A stretch of 64,000 bases of DNA from contig CM046858.1 of NCBI GenBank assembly GCA_025617745.1, positions 32,092,180-32,156,179 on the forward strand. The letters run 5' to 3'. The stretch is from Heliocidaris erythrogramma (Eukaryota > Echinodermata > Echinoidea > Camarodonta > Echinometridae). Both the position numbers and the translations under genes were made by a program. Shown here piece by piece: positions 47,293 to 57,267 of this stretch (its first letter is position 1; each line of letters starts with the position of its first letter). The notes under the pieces are model-generated. The model was not told the DNA's origin. It ran no database searches and saw only the letters and a list, made by a program, of their open reading frames with translations.

Positions 47293-47397
47293 CGACCTAC
47301 TTAAGGCCACAGAGAACTCGTCACCTGTATCCTCACACAGGTCAAAAATGGCGAAACCCATATCCTCACACTGGTCATCAGATGCATGATCAATCAC
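47293..47397 (-). CDS. Exon of unidentified minus-strand gene (VIDHASDDQCEDMGF)
   Basis: Acceptor TTTTCACTTTTAG precedes 47397 and donor GTAAGTACT follows 47293. Exactly 105 bp (35 codons), phase 0 at both ends: VIDHASDDQCEDMGFAIFDL then CEDTGDEFSVALSRS. It contains two CED motifs spaced by about a dozen residues. Acidic. It fits between the exons at 50170 and 34653 without frame change. No family recognised. Confidence 0.72.
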
Positions 47398-47514
47398 CTA
47401 AAAGTGAAAATACACGTATTTCAATGTGACAGAGAAACAACTCTAAAGATACCTACTTATTCTCGAAAATCAAAATGAAAGCAAATACGTATTACACACA
47501 GGTTAACAATGACC

Positions 47515-47740
47515 AGGCGTGGATCCAGTGGGGTGGTGCAAGGGGCGTGCGTCCCCCCCCCCCCCCCCCCCCGTTTTGTCTGACAAAGTATGCCCCCCGA
47601 ACCCCTAGATGGCCGTTTGGCTTTGTCAAACGGAGGGTTCCTCAGTGTGCGCCCCCCCTTCTGAAATGCCCCCCCTTCTGAAATGCCACCCCTTTCTGAA
47701 ATGCGCCCCCTTTCTGAAAATCCTGTATCCGCCCCTGATG
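47515..47740. mobile_element. MITE with GTGGATCCAG/CTGTATCCGCC ends
   Basis: Left end near GGCGTGGATCCAGTGGGG and right end near TCCTGTATCCGCCCCTG are imperfect inverted repeats around poly-C and CCCCCTTCTGAAATGC repeats. Similar GGATCCGCCCC right ends occur at 7370-7390 and 9190-9205 after poly-C runs. Confidence 0.6.
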
Positions 47741-48272
47741 ACACACAAGTAAAATGCTGCCTTTACCATGAGCACTGAATCTTTGTTCTTATTGCACTCA
47801 TCTTGTACAGAGAATATCTCTAAGTGTCCAGAAAAGTTTGCATCTTGGAGAAATCTATTTTTTTATTCTTGTCATATTGATATGTATGCGTTTTTTACTG
47901 TGTTTTTTTTTCCATCTTTTGTGATGTACGTAATCTTTTTTCTTCTTTATATGTGAAGTGAAAGGATGACTGAAGGAAAATTATTTTTCAAATATTTATT
48001 CTTTTCTATTGGTAGAAGTTTAACAATTGTTCCTCCAAATAAATGAAGTCTCTTTTAAAGCTATGGATGAAGATGTGAAATAATACAAGTGGTTCATTTA
48101 TGTGATGATAAGGTCTATTGATGTTGTACAATAAATCATAAACTAATCTTAGGGTGAGTTTATCCATTCAACAAGGTGACTGCAAAAAAGTGTCTTGTCA
48201 AGTTCAGTGCTTAGTTTGAGAGGCATAAATAGAAAAAAGGCATACAACAAACCCTTGTAACAAAATACATAC
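47741..48272. other. Intronic AT-rich sequence
   Basis: No element ends or coding segment recognised between the MITE and the possible exon at 48273. Confidence 0.4.
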
Positions 48273-48402
48273 GTGTACCCTTGGGAGTGGTGCGAAGAAC
48301 AGGTGGTTCTCGAATCACCAGATCTCCTGCTTTTGTAATTTTATCTTTTTCACCACAATTTGACAGGACAGGTGCATGCATTTTGGAATATGCACCATAC
48401 TA
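48273..48402 (-). CDS. Possible exon of the minus-strand gene (low confidence)
   Basis: A minus-strand open segment follows an acceptor-like CCCTTTGATCCATAG and reads YGAYSKMHAPVLSNCGEK, then ITKAGDLVIREPPVLRTTPK, before a GTATGT donor at 48272. The residue composition looks protein-like. However, this donor ends the segment in phase 1, which would throw the next exon (47397, phase 0) out of frame, so it is either an alternative exon with another donor, a pseudo-exon or chance. Confidence 0.3.
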
Positions 48403-48430
48403 TGGATCAAAGGGTTCAGTTTTAGTAGCA

Positions 48431-50160
48431 TGGTATGAACGTGAGCTCAAATCTTACCTCATACTCTCACAACCATGGTATGAATGTGAGCTCAAATCTA
48501 ACCTCATACTCTCACAACCATGGTATGAATGTGAGCTCATATCTAACCTCATACTCTCTCAACCATGGTATGAATGTGAGCTCATCTTACCTCATACTCT
48601 CACAACCATGGTATGAATGTGAGCTCATATCTAACCTCATTCTCTCTCAACCATTGTATGAATGTGAGCTCATATCTTACCTTATACTCTCACAACCATG
48701 GTATGAATGTGAGCTCATATCTTACCTCATACTCTCACAACCATGGTATGAATGTGAGCTCATATCTAACCTCATACTCTCACAACCATGGTATGAATGT
48801 GAGCTCAAATCTTACCTCATACTCTCACAACCATGGTATGAATGTGAGCTCATATCTAACCTCATACTCTCACAACCATGGTATGAATGTGAGCTCAAAT
48901 CTTACCTCATACTCTCACAACCATGGTATGAATGTGAGCTCATATCTAACCTCATACTCTCACAACCATGGTATGAATGTGAGCTCATATCTTACCTCAT
49001 ACTCTCACAACCATGGTATGAATGTGAGCTCAAACCTTACCTCATACTCTCACAACCATGGTATGAATGTGAGCTCATATCTAACCTCATACTCTCACAA
49101 CCATGGTATGAATGTGAGCTCAAATCTTACCTCATACTCTCACAACCATGGTATGAATGTGAGCTCATATCTAACCTCATACTCTCACAACCATGGTATG
49201 AATGTGAGCTCAAATCTTACCTCATACTCTCACAACCATGGTATGAATGTGAGCTCATATCTAACCTCATACTCTCACAACCATGGTATAGATGTGAGCT
49301 CATATCTAACCTCATACTCTCACAACCATGGTATGAATGTGAGCTCAAATCTTACCTCATACTCTCACAACCATGGTATGAATGTGAGCTCATATCTAAC
49401 CTCATACTCTCACAACCATGGTATGAATGTGAGCTCAAATCTTACCTCATACTCTCACAACCATGGTATGAATGTGAGCTCATCTTACCTCATACTCTCA
49501 CAACCATGGAATGAATGTGAGCTCATATCTAACCTCATGAACGTGAGCTCAAATCTTACCTCATACTCTCACAACCATGGTATGAATGTGAGGTCATATC
49601 TAACCTCATACTCTCACAACCATGGTATGAATGTGAGCTCATATCTAACCTCATTCTCTCTCAACCATGGTATGAATGTGAGCACATCTTACCTCATACT
49701 CTCACAACCATGGTATGAATGTGAGCTCATCTTACCTCATACTCTCTCAACCATGGTATGAACGTGAGCTCAAATCTTACCTCATACTCTCACAACCATG
49801 GTATGAATGTGAGCTCATATCTAACCTCATACTCTCTCAACCATGGTATGAATGTGAGCTCATCTTACCTCATACTCTCACAACCATGGTATGAATGTGA
49901 GCTCATATCTTACCTCATACTCTCACAACCATGGTATGAATGTGAGCTCATATCTAACCTCATACTCTCCCAAACATGAATGTGAGCTCATCTACCTCAT
50001 ACTCTCTCAACCATGGTATGAATGTGAGGTCATCTTACCTCATACTCTCTCAACCATTGTATGAATGTGAGGTCATCTTACCTCATACTCTCACAACCAT
50101 GGTATGAATGTGAGCTCATATCTTACCTCATACTCTCACAACCATGGTATGAATGAGTTC
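48431..50160. repeat. 45-bp minisatellite adjoining a splice donor
   Basis: About 38 units of a 45-bp repeat: GTATGAATGTGAGCTCA, then CATATCTAAC or CAAATCTTAC, then CTCATACTCTCACAACCATG. CTTAC and CTAAC variants alternate over long stretches, giving a 90-bp higher-order unit. Because 45 is a multiple of three, the plus strand is open in all frames (the long open frames of 359 and 382 codons here are artefacts). On the minus strand the CTTAC units read ATGAGGTAAGA, a donor-like sequence; the array ends about 10 bp from the real donor of the exon at 50170. Confidence 0.95.
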
Positions 50161-50169
50161 AAGGCTTAC

Positions 50170-50223
50170 CTCAGTCATACTCATATCCATGTAAACTTCT
50201 TCTTCTTCTATAAACGCTGATTC
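50170..50223 (-). CDS. Exon of unidentified minus-strand gene (ESAFIEEEEVYMDMSMTE)
   Basis: Acceptor GTTTGTTTGTAG precedes 50223; donor GAG followed by GTAAGCC lies at 50170/50169. 54 bp, 18 codons, phase 0 at both ends, acidic. It fits between the exons at 52017 and 47397. Immediately downstream on the minus strand the intron becomes the 45-bp minisatellite. If the donor were skipped, translation would reach an in-frame TGA about 14 codons later. Confidence 0.7.
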
Positions 50224-50324
50224 CTACAAACAAACATAATGTAATCAGCATATTTTTACTCTGTGATGCACGACAGCATAAGTCTTTGGAGGTATGTACA
50301 TGCCTGATAAAGTAACAGTAATAC

Positions 50325-50505
50325 AGTGGAAACTTGTAAATAAAGAGCTCCGATATGACAAGATTCCTGATATAACAAGGTAAGATTGCTAGTCCTAGGT
50401 CTTTATGTTCTTTTGCCATTTTAACCTGATATAAGGAGATTCCTGTTTAATATAACAAGGCAATTTTCATGGTCCCAATGTCCTCATTATAGTGAGCTTC
50501 CACTG
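50325..50505. mobile_element. pogo-like MITE, CAGTGGAAACT family
   Basis: Starts CAGTGGAAACTTG after TA and ends GAGCTTCCACTG. Interior has CCTGATATAACAAGG and CAATTTTCATGGTCCCAATG blocks shared with the copies at 53565 and 59252. 181 bp. Confidence 0.75.
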
Positions 50506-50604
50506 AATCATACACTGTACATACAAAGCATGTGAGAAAGAGAACCATGTGACACAGTGTCTCTCAAGATAGCAGGCTTGGAGTCTCTCGGCTCCGGACG
50601 ATAC

Positions 50605-51270
50605 AATTCATTGGCCATCACAAGCTCATGATTTGATGTAATTCACTTGCCATCATAAGCTCATGATATGATGCAATTCACTTGCCATCACAAGCTCATG
50701 ATTTGATGTAATTCACTTGCCATCATAAGCTCATGATCTGATACAATTCATTTGCCATCACAAGCTCATGATTTGATGTAATTCATTTGCCATCATAAGC
50801 TCATGATTTGATACAATTCATTTGCCATCATAAGCTCATGATTTGATACAATTCATTTGCCATCATAAGCTCATGATCTGATACAATTCATTTGCCACCA
50901 CAAGCTCATGATTTGATGCAATTCACTTGCCATCACAAGCTCATGATTTGATGTAATTCACTTGCCATCACAAGCTCATGATTTGATGTAATTCACTTGC
51001 CATCATAAGCTCATGATTTGATACAATTCATTTGCCATCACAAGCTCATGCTTTGATACAATTCATTTGCCATCACAAGCTCATGATTTGATGTAATTCA
51101 TTTGCCAGCATAAGCTCATGATTTGATACAATTCATTTGCCATCATAAGCTCATGATTTGATACAATTCATTTGCCATCATAAGCTCATGATCTGATACA
51201 ATTCATTTGCAATCGCAAGCTCATGATTTGATACAATTCAATGGCCATCACGAGCTCATGATTTGATGTA
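50605..51270 (+). repeat. 35-bp minisatellite, about 19 copies
   Basis: Unit TTGCCATCATAAGCTCATGA then TTTGATACAATTCAT with variants CACAAG/CATAAG and GATGTAATTCAC/GATACAATTCAT. The GATGTAATTCAC type dominates the left half and the GATACAATTCAT type the right half. Confidence 0.93.
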
Positions 51271-51899
51271 ATATAAAAAGTTTGGCATTTAAAATCAATT
51301 TAAGAAAGGTTGGTGCTGTAAAAAAATTTTTTTTTCCATTACCGTAACGTCACTAGTCATGGAGGGGTTTGACAGTTTTGGATTAATAATTTTCAGAAAA
51401 TACCATGGTTGTTGAGGAATCACCCACCATTTGATGCCGAACATGTTTGTGAATAAAATCCATCTAAAACATTGCATCTTGATTCATGTCGTGCAGACTT
51501 TCTATATTTAGTCCTTTCTTCCCCCTTCTTTCTTTGTTTTCCTGTTTTTGTGAGGGGGGGGGGGGTTGAGTTTGATTAACATTATTGCTCTTGTTGCAAC
51601 AGTAATGCCCAAAATCATAATAAGATAATTTGCAGGATGTGCAGTACTGTTGAGTTCAATAACCGGAATCTGCTCCTGTCCCACATGCATTGATTTCTCG
51701 CATAACCCTCAGTGAGAGAGAGAGAGAGAGAGAGAGATAGAGACACTTTTATGTCACTGTAATTTTGTTACATATTATGTGTTCTTCTCAATTTCTTTAC
51801 AATACATTTAATGAACAATCTAAGTTTGTCACAGTGTATTATGCTCATATGACATCACCGTTACATTTTACTTATATATTGGTTTATAATGTCATTTAT

Positions 51900-51930
<31 letters not shown>

Positions 51931-52010
51931 ACAAAAAATCAATCTAGTCAATCTAAAATCTGTAATCTTGTGAAAAAACACACTTAGCAAAACTTTAGAT
52001 CAAATTGATC
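51271..52010. other. Intronic sequence with microsatellites
   Basis: Contains (GA)n near 51712-51738, (TA)n near 51906-51930 and a poly-G run near 51555. No coding segment. Confidence 0.6.
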
Positions 52011-52016
52011 ACATAC

Positions 52017-52166
52017 CTGCACTTTCACAGAGCGTTTCTTTTTCTTTTCTGAAAGGCTTTTCATCATGCCAAAGTCAACAATGCCAAAGGCAGCATCTTG
52101 TGCACTAATCATGTTCTTCCCTTGGTTAATAGACAGAGCAGGGTGTTGTGGCATTGATCCTGGACT
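52017..52166 (-). CDS. Exon of unidentified minus-strand gene (MPQHPALSINQGKNMISAQD)
   Basis: Acceptor ATTTCAATGTAG precedes 52166 and donor CAG followed by GTATGTG lies at 52017/52016. 150 bp, 50 codons, phase 0 both ends: SPGSMPQHPALSINQGKNM, then ISAQDAAFGIVDFGMMKSLS, then EKKKKRSVKVQ. The Lys/Arg cluster EKKKKR could be a nuclear localisation signal. Most 5' exon I can recognise; upstream exons must lie beyond or be too short to call. No family recognised. Confidence 0.72.
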
Positions 52167-52468
52167 CTACATTGAAATAAAATAAGGAAAACGCATGGTG
52201 ACAAATCATTGCTAGAACTCATACGTGTACGGCATTAAAAGTGTCCAGTCCATTATCAACAGCCTTGTTACATTTTAATAGTGAAGCAAAATACAATTGT
52301 ATGTTTTTTGAGTCATGAGCCTACCACTTTAAAAGGTATAGCAAATACATCTACCTGGAAAAGATATTAAAAGATTTTTAGATCTTGTTATATCAAACAC
52401 TAGCACACTCATACATACACATTCCCCATGCAACAATCACAACTGAGAGAGAAAATAATAACAATTAT

Positions 52469-52640
52469 TACCTATATAAGGCATTTTAGCGGCACATTAA
52501 AAACGCATATTTTTGTCCGCTTGATTTGCTCGTGCAATATGAAGCATATTGCACGGAATGCTGAATTCCCCATAGGCTATATGTATAAACTTGCCGTGCA
52601 ATATTATGCCGTATTTTGTTTTGTCTGTTTGCGTGCGTGC
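52469..52640. repeat. Second copy of the 17459 repeat end
   Basis: ATAAGGCATTTTAGCGGCAC, TTTTTGTCCGCTTGAT and ATTCCCCATAGGCTA correspond to 17459-17570, same orientation, moderately diverged. Confidence 0.7.
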
Positions 52641-52787
52641 AAATAATGCAACGCAGACGTCATAAAGACGTTAAGTTAAACTTGTGTGATCACAATGAAG
52701 TATGATGAGGGGCTCTATTAACTGAATGTGGTAGGTTAAAATGAAATTTATTAATTTCTAAATCATTTCCCTGTAGGGTATAGATAA

Positions 52788-52936
52788 TAATTATATTGAA
52801 TGGCTTATTTCATAGAATACCAAAAAAATTCCACTTGTTAGGGCCAATATTGCACTCATCTTCGATTTGTGCAATATTGGCCCTAACTCGTGGAATATTC
52901 TCTGGTATCCCATTCAGAGCCATCCAATATAATATA
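52788..52936. mobile_element. Hairpin element, family ATATTGAATGGC, second copy
   Basis: Ends ATTATATTGAATGGC and GCCATCCAATATAAT; inner arms GAATACCA/TGGTATCC and GGGCCAATATTGCAC/GTGCAATATTGGCCC. Shares ends and flanking text with 28046-28195, but has a different interior. Confidence 0.7.
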
Positions 52937-52954
52937 AATATTTATAGTTTTGTT

Positions 52955-53043
52955 TATTGAGTGGACAATCACATTCATGTCATGCACTCATCCTAATGAT
53001 GGTATCAGTACACAGTAAACATTCACATTCATGTCACCTACAC
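52955..53043 (+). repeat. 54-bp satellite, left of the foldback element
   Basis: Unit CATCCTAATGATGGTATCAG then TACACAGTAAACAATCACAT then TCATGTCACCTACA. About 1.6 units are present here; the array resumes at 60217, so the foldback element splits it. The last nine bases, CACCTACAC (53035-53043), are repeated at 60217-60225. Confidence 0.88.
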
Positions 53044-53564
53044 GGTTCTAGGACTCCTACCCCCTGGACAACCACCCCCCGGATAACTACCCCTAGGATA
53101 ACCACCCTCTAGGACAACTACCCCCTAGGACAACTACCCCCTAGGGCAACCACCCTCTAGGACGACTACCCCCTAGGACAACTACCCCCCCCCGGATAAC
53201 TACCCCCCGGACAACCACCCCCTAGGACAACTACCCCCAGGACAATGCATAAGGAAAGGGGAGTGGATAGATGGAAGGAAAGCAAAGAGGATAGATGGAT
53301 GTTAAAATAAAGAAATACAAAAGGAAAGAGAAGAAGATAGATGCAAGGAAAACATATCCTCTCCACTATCCTAATGTATTTCTTTGCTTTTCCTTCCATC
53401 TATCATCTTCTCTTTCCTTCCATACATCCTCTTCTCATTCCTTATGTATTTCTTTGTTTTTCCTTCCATCTATCCTCTCCCTTTCCTTATTTCTTTCTTT
53501 TGTTTTACCTTCCATCTATCCTATTCTCTTTCCTCATGCATTTCTTTGTTTTTCCTTCCATCTA

Positions 53565-53744
53565 CAGTGGAAACTCAGTATCAAGAGGTCTGATATAACA
53601 ATATTCCTGATATGACAAGGTAATAATATTCCGGACCATGCTCTTTATAATCTCTTGTTTTTTAATCCTGATATAACGAGATTCCTCTTATAACGAGGCA
53701 ATTTCGATGGTCCCAAGGACCTTTGTTATACTGAGTTTCCACTG
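53565..53744. mobile_element. CAGTGGAAACT MITE in the left foldback arm
   Basis: TA, CAGTGGAAACTCAG ... CTGAGTTTCCACTG, TA. 180 bp. Its mirror copy at 59252-59415 is shorter by about 16 bp, so the arms have diverged by deletion since they were formed. Confidence 0.85.
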
Positions 53745-53775
53745 TATCTCTAGCTTCTCTTTTCTTATGTATTTC

Positions 53776-55073
53776 ATTTTCCCCCTTTCTCAGCTTCCCA
53801 GGCTGGCTGTATGATCGTGCACAACTTGCATAGAGTAATTTTACAGGATGTGCGCTGACGACTTAGACTCTTTCACCAGAGCACTTGCATGATTTTTTTT
53901 CGCGAAATTGCCTACGCTACGGTGTAAAACGAACCCCCCCCCCCCCCCGGGACAACTACCCCTTAGGGCATCCACTCTTTAGGACATCTTCTTGACAAAT
54001 ACCACCTAAGGTAACTACCACCGGGACATTAACGACTTAGGGTAATTATTAATCGGACAACAACCAACATACTCTCACCCATGGCATGTAGGTCAACTAT
54101 CCCCCCAAACAGTTACAACTCCCAGGTACTCGATGGCATTTAAACTGATTTTGGCCAGGGGAGGACGTGGAGGGGGGGGGGGGTGATCAACAATCAGTAA
54201 TGATATAATGAGTATCCGGAGGAGGGAGTATCCACCTCCCACGGTAAGAACGTTTTGGAAATATGGTTATAAATAGGATTTTGGTGCATTATAATGATAA
54301 AATTCACCTCACCACGTGAGTTAAATGTGTCTATACCCATGATCACGGGCAGGGGGGGGGTATTACATTTTTGTTTTAAAAGTTTGGGTGTTTATACTTG
54401 GTGTTTGATGGTGCATTGTACAGTTGAATTCGTAATCCATCTTAACATGATTGTATACCCCATACTATTTTTTTAAATCGACCAACCAAAATGCTAGTTT
54501 CCTTTAATACTCGATTGGCTGGTAGCTTTGTACCGAGTTGCATAATTTTAGAGTGCGTGAGGGAGAGGGGTGGGGGGTGTGACAAACGGCTGGAATATTT
54601 GTTTTCCTTCCCCCCCCCTTAATTGTTGATCATGCAAAACATCTAATAGAGAGTTGACATTGCACATGCATGGGAATACCTGCCTTCATGCATTGAAGAA
54701 AAAAAAAACACCAAAAAACAACAGCAAACAAAAAACAAAAACAAAAACAAACAATTCTTTTTAAATGATAGTATATATAAACTAGTTTTTGTTGTTTTTA
54801 TTTGGAAGTTGGAGGAGGAACAATTTAAGCGAGCAAGCATGAGCGAAAACAAACACTTCTCTTTTAATAAATTTTGGTATATTATCTGGGCTTTATTGTT
54901 GCAGGTCGGGGCAGAAATTTTGCTAAAGGCCATATTAATTCTATTTTGGCGAACGAGCGTAGCGAACGAGCACAATCTTGTTCAATGTAATGTTAAGTCC
55001 AATTTGGGGTACTTTTCCTAGAGGGTGGTTGTCCTGGGGTAGTTGTCCGGTGGGCTATATTTTTTTTCTATCA
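53776..55073. other. Foldback middle segment, left part
   Basis: Contains a degenerate C-strand block of the 15-bp repeat (53930-54110), poly-C and poly-G runs and AT-rich DNA. Open frames here lack family motifs. Confidence 0.45.
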
Positions 55074-55425
55074 AGACTTGAGCCACCCGACGAGAGAGGG
55101 CAGTATTTGAGCGTCAAGAGGGGTGAGAATACGGTTTATTCCGTCAAGACTAGTCGGCATGAATATTCATGAAAAACAAAATGTAGGGATATAATAAAAT
55201 GACCGAACCAGTCACGCAGTTCCTTGTGTGGCGCATTCGGATTCACGTTGTGCTCGTCATAATTAGAATTTAGGAAAGTATCATTGACAAAATTTTCTTT
55301 TGCTGAAATAAAGTAAGGTGAAACTGAGAGAAAATACAAGTCTTAAAATTGTAGTCTCTCTCTCAAAGTCTCCAAAACGGGGCTTTTTGACGCTCAAATA
55401 CTGCCCTCTCTTGTCAGTGGCGCAA
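55074..55425. mobile_element. MITE inside the foldback middle segment
   Basis: GAGAGGGCAGTATTTGAGCG near 55094 is mirrored by CGCTCAAATACTGCCCTCTC near 55392, with outer GACTTGAGCCACC-like and GTGGCGCAAATCC ends. About 350 bp, non-coding. Confidence 0.65.
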
Positions 55426-56193
55426 ATCCTGACAGAAAAAAATACGCGTCTGGGGTAATTGTCCTAGAGGGCGGTTGTCCTACGGGGTGGTTGTCTGGGG
55501 ATATTTTTCCAGGGGGGTGGTTGTCCGGGGGGTAGTTGTGATGGGGGTAGTTGTCCTAGGGGGTAGGGGGGGGGGGCTGCTTTTCAGCTGCTTTTCAGCA
55601 GTCCATGGTAGTTGTAGCCCTAGTTGCTTTTAGCTTCCAGGCCTACAGGGCTCCTTCCACAGCTGTATTAGAGCACAGGTTGAAGTACGGTTCGGCATAG
55701 GCTGCAGCTGCAAGTGTGTGGCAACGGTCCTTGTCCGTCCCCCCTGGGGAAAGCCGTCTCGCGACGGTGAGTAGCTGTCTCAGTAATGAGGCCACATGCT
55801 CGGGGATGGGCATCCCTTAAAGTCTAAGACATGCATGACCCACCGGTGTGCGGACCACGCTCTGGTGCCTAGACAAATGCCCAGGGACCTATCCCTCAAA
55901 ATAGGCGTAGTGCTGCCTGCGTTACCCTTTTAACAGAGGAAGGAGCTACTGTCGCTGCTTGTGACCTATAACAGGGGCGTAGGAAGGACCTCATTCCATA
56001 ACGGCCCAAAGCATCCGCTTGAGACGTGGCGACCCATGCGGATTATTAGCCTTGTTAGGACAAAACATGGAGACAACCACATTAACAAATCCTATACTTC
56101 CAGCACCGGGAGTGTGCAGGAACCTTGCCATCATAACTGAAGCTCGTCGAACTGCTGGTACAGGGAGACAGTATGACGACACATCTGTAAACC

Positions 56194-57267
56194 GTGCCAC
56201 ACGGGGGGGAGGTGTCCGATAACGGCAGAAGTCGTGAGGCGCTACTGCGTTGTAAGTCCCTGCTACAAATTGGGACTTTCAACGCAAACACTCTGAAGGA
56301 AGAGTGCAGAGCTGCTGAATGCGAGCAGCGCAGATCCGATGCCGGCATCGAGATCCTCGGGATTCAGGAGCACCGTATAGTGCTGCCTGATCCCAGTAAC
56401 ATTGAATACAGAACGATTGGCTCTGGATACTTTATCATCTCATCAGGCTGGAGAAATGAGTCGCAGGCATCACAGGGAGGAGTTGGCCTGCTGATTGGCA
56501 GAGGAGCAAAGAAAGCGCTACTGGATGTTAAAAGAATCAGCGCTCGTGTTCTCCGTTTTGACGGAAATCCAAGAACCACTGTCCTAGTTGTCTATTCACC
56601 TACCAACTGTGCAGATCAGAGTGAGGTGGAGGAGTTTTACCAGACGATGAGAATCGCCCTCCAGGACATCCCTGCGCATAACTTCCTCAGCATTCTTGCC
56701 GACTTCAATGCCAGAATTGGCCCTGAAGTAGCGCTTCACACCTTTCATGACGCCGCAAACAGGAACGGTCTAATCCCTGCCAATGCTCTGTTCCAGAAGA
56801 GACCGGGAAAGCTCTGGACATTCAGGGATAGAGCCACAGATACTCTACGACAGCTAGACTACATACTGATCCGAAGAAAATGGAGGAACAGTTTATTGAA
56901 CGCTGAAGCCTACAACACTTTCTGCTCTGTAGGTTCGGATCACAGAGTCGTATGTGCTAAGATCAGACTCAGCCTGAGAACCGCCAAGTACACCAGAAAG
57001 GTCCGGTATGACTGGAGACACTTTGCTGCATCACCAGAGATCCAGGAACGGTACACAGTTGCTGTTAAGAACCGGTTCCAAGTGCTCGAGGAAGATGACA
57101 ACAGTGCCAAATACAGTAAGTTTGTGGAAGCCAACCAGCAGGCCATGGAAGAGTGTGTGCCACCGAAACCCAAGAGGAAATCAGCCCACACCTCAACAAA
57201 TCCACAAGTTGTAGCAGCCAGACAGAAGGCGGATGTGGCCCATGCCAAATGGAACATACGGCTCTGA
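56194..57267 (+). pseudogene. LINE endonuclease domain
   Basis: Begins with LQIGTFNANTLKEECRA near 56263 (Asn of the first catalytic motif), then EILGIQEHRI (catalytic Glu), VLVVYSPTNCADQ, LADFNARIGPE (Asp/Asn motif), LRQLDYILIRRKW and VGSDHRVVCAKI (SDH motif). All expected catalytic motifs of the apurinic-type endonuclease fold are visible. It would nick target DNA to prime reverse transcription. The frame ends at a frameshift near 57260, after which the coding continues in the 57233-57787 frame. Confidence 0.85.

Noticed and set aside
48435..49761. Long plus-strand open frames of 359 and 382 codons resembling a repetitive protein
   Set aside because: They are produced by a 45-bp minisatellite, which stays open in all plus frames because 45 is divisible by three. 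The array lies in an intron of the minus-strand gene and has no promoter, signal or family evidence.
50605..51270. CRISPR-like regular repeat
   Set aside because: Units are contiguous with no unique spacers and the DNA is eukaryotic; it is a 35-bp minisatellite.
53281..53615. Possible membrane protein (Phe/Ser/Leu-rich frames)
   Set aside because: The frames come from TTTCCTTCCATCTATCC repeats of the foldback inner arm and are mirrored at 59380-59682.
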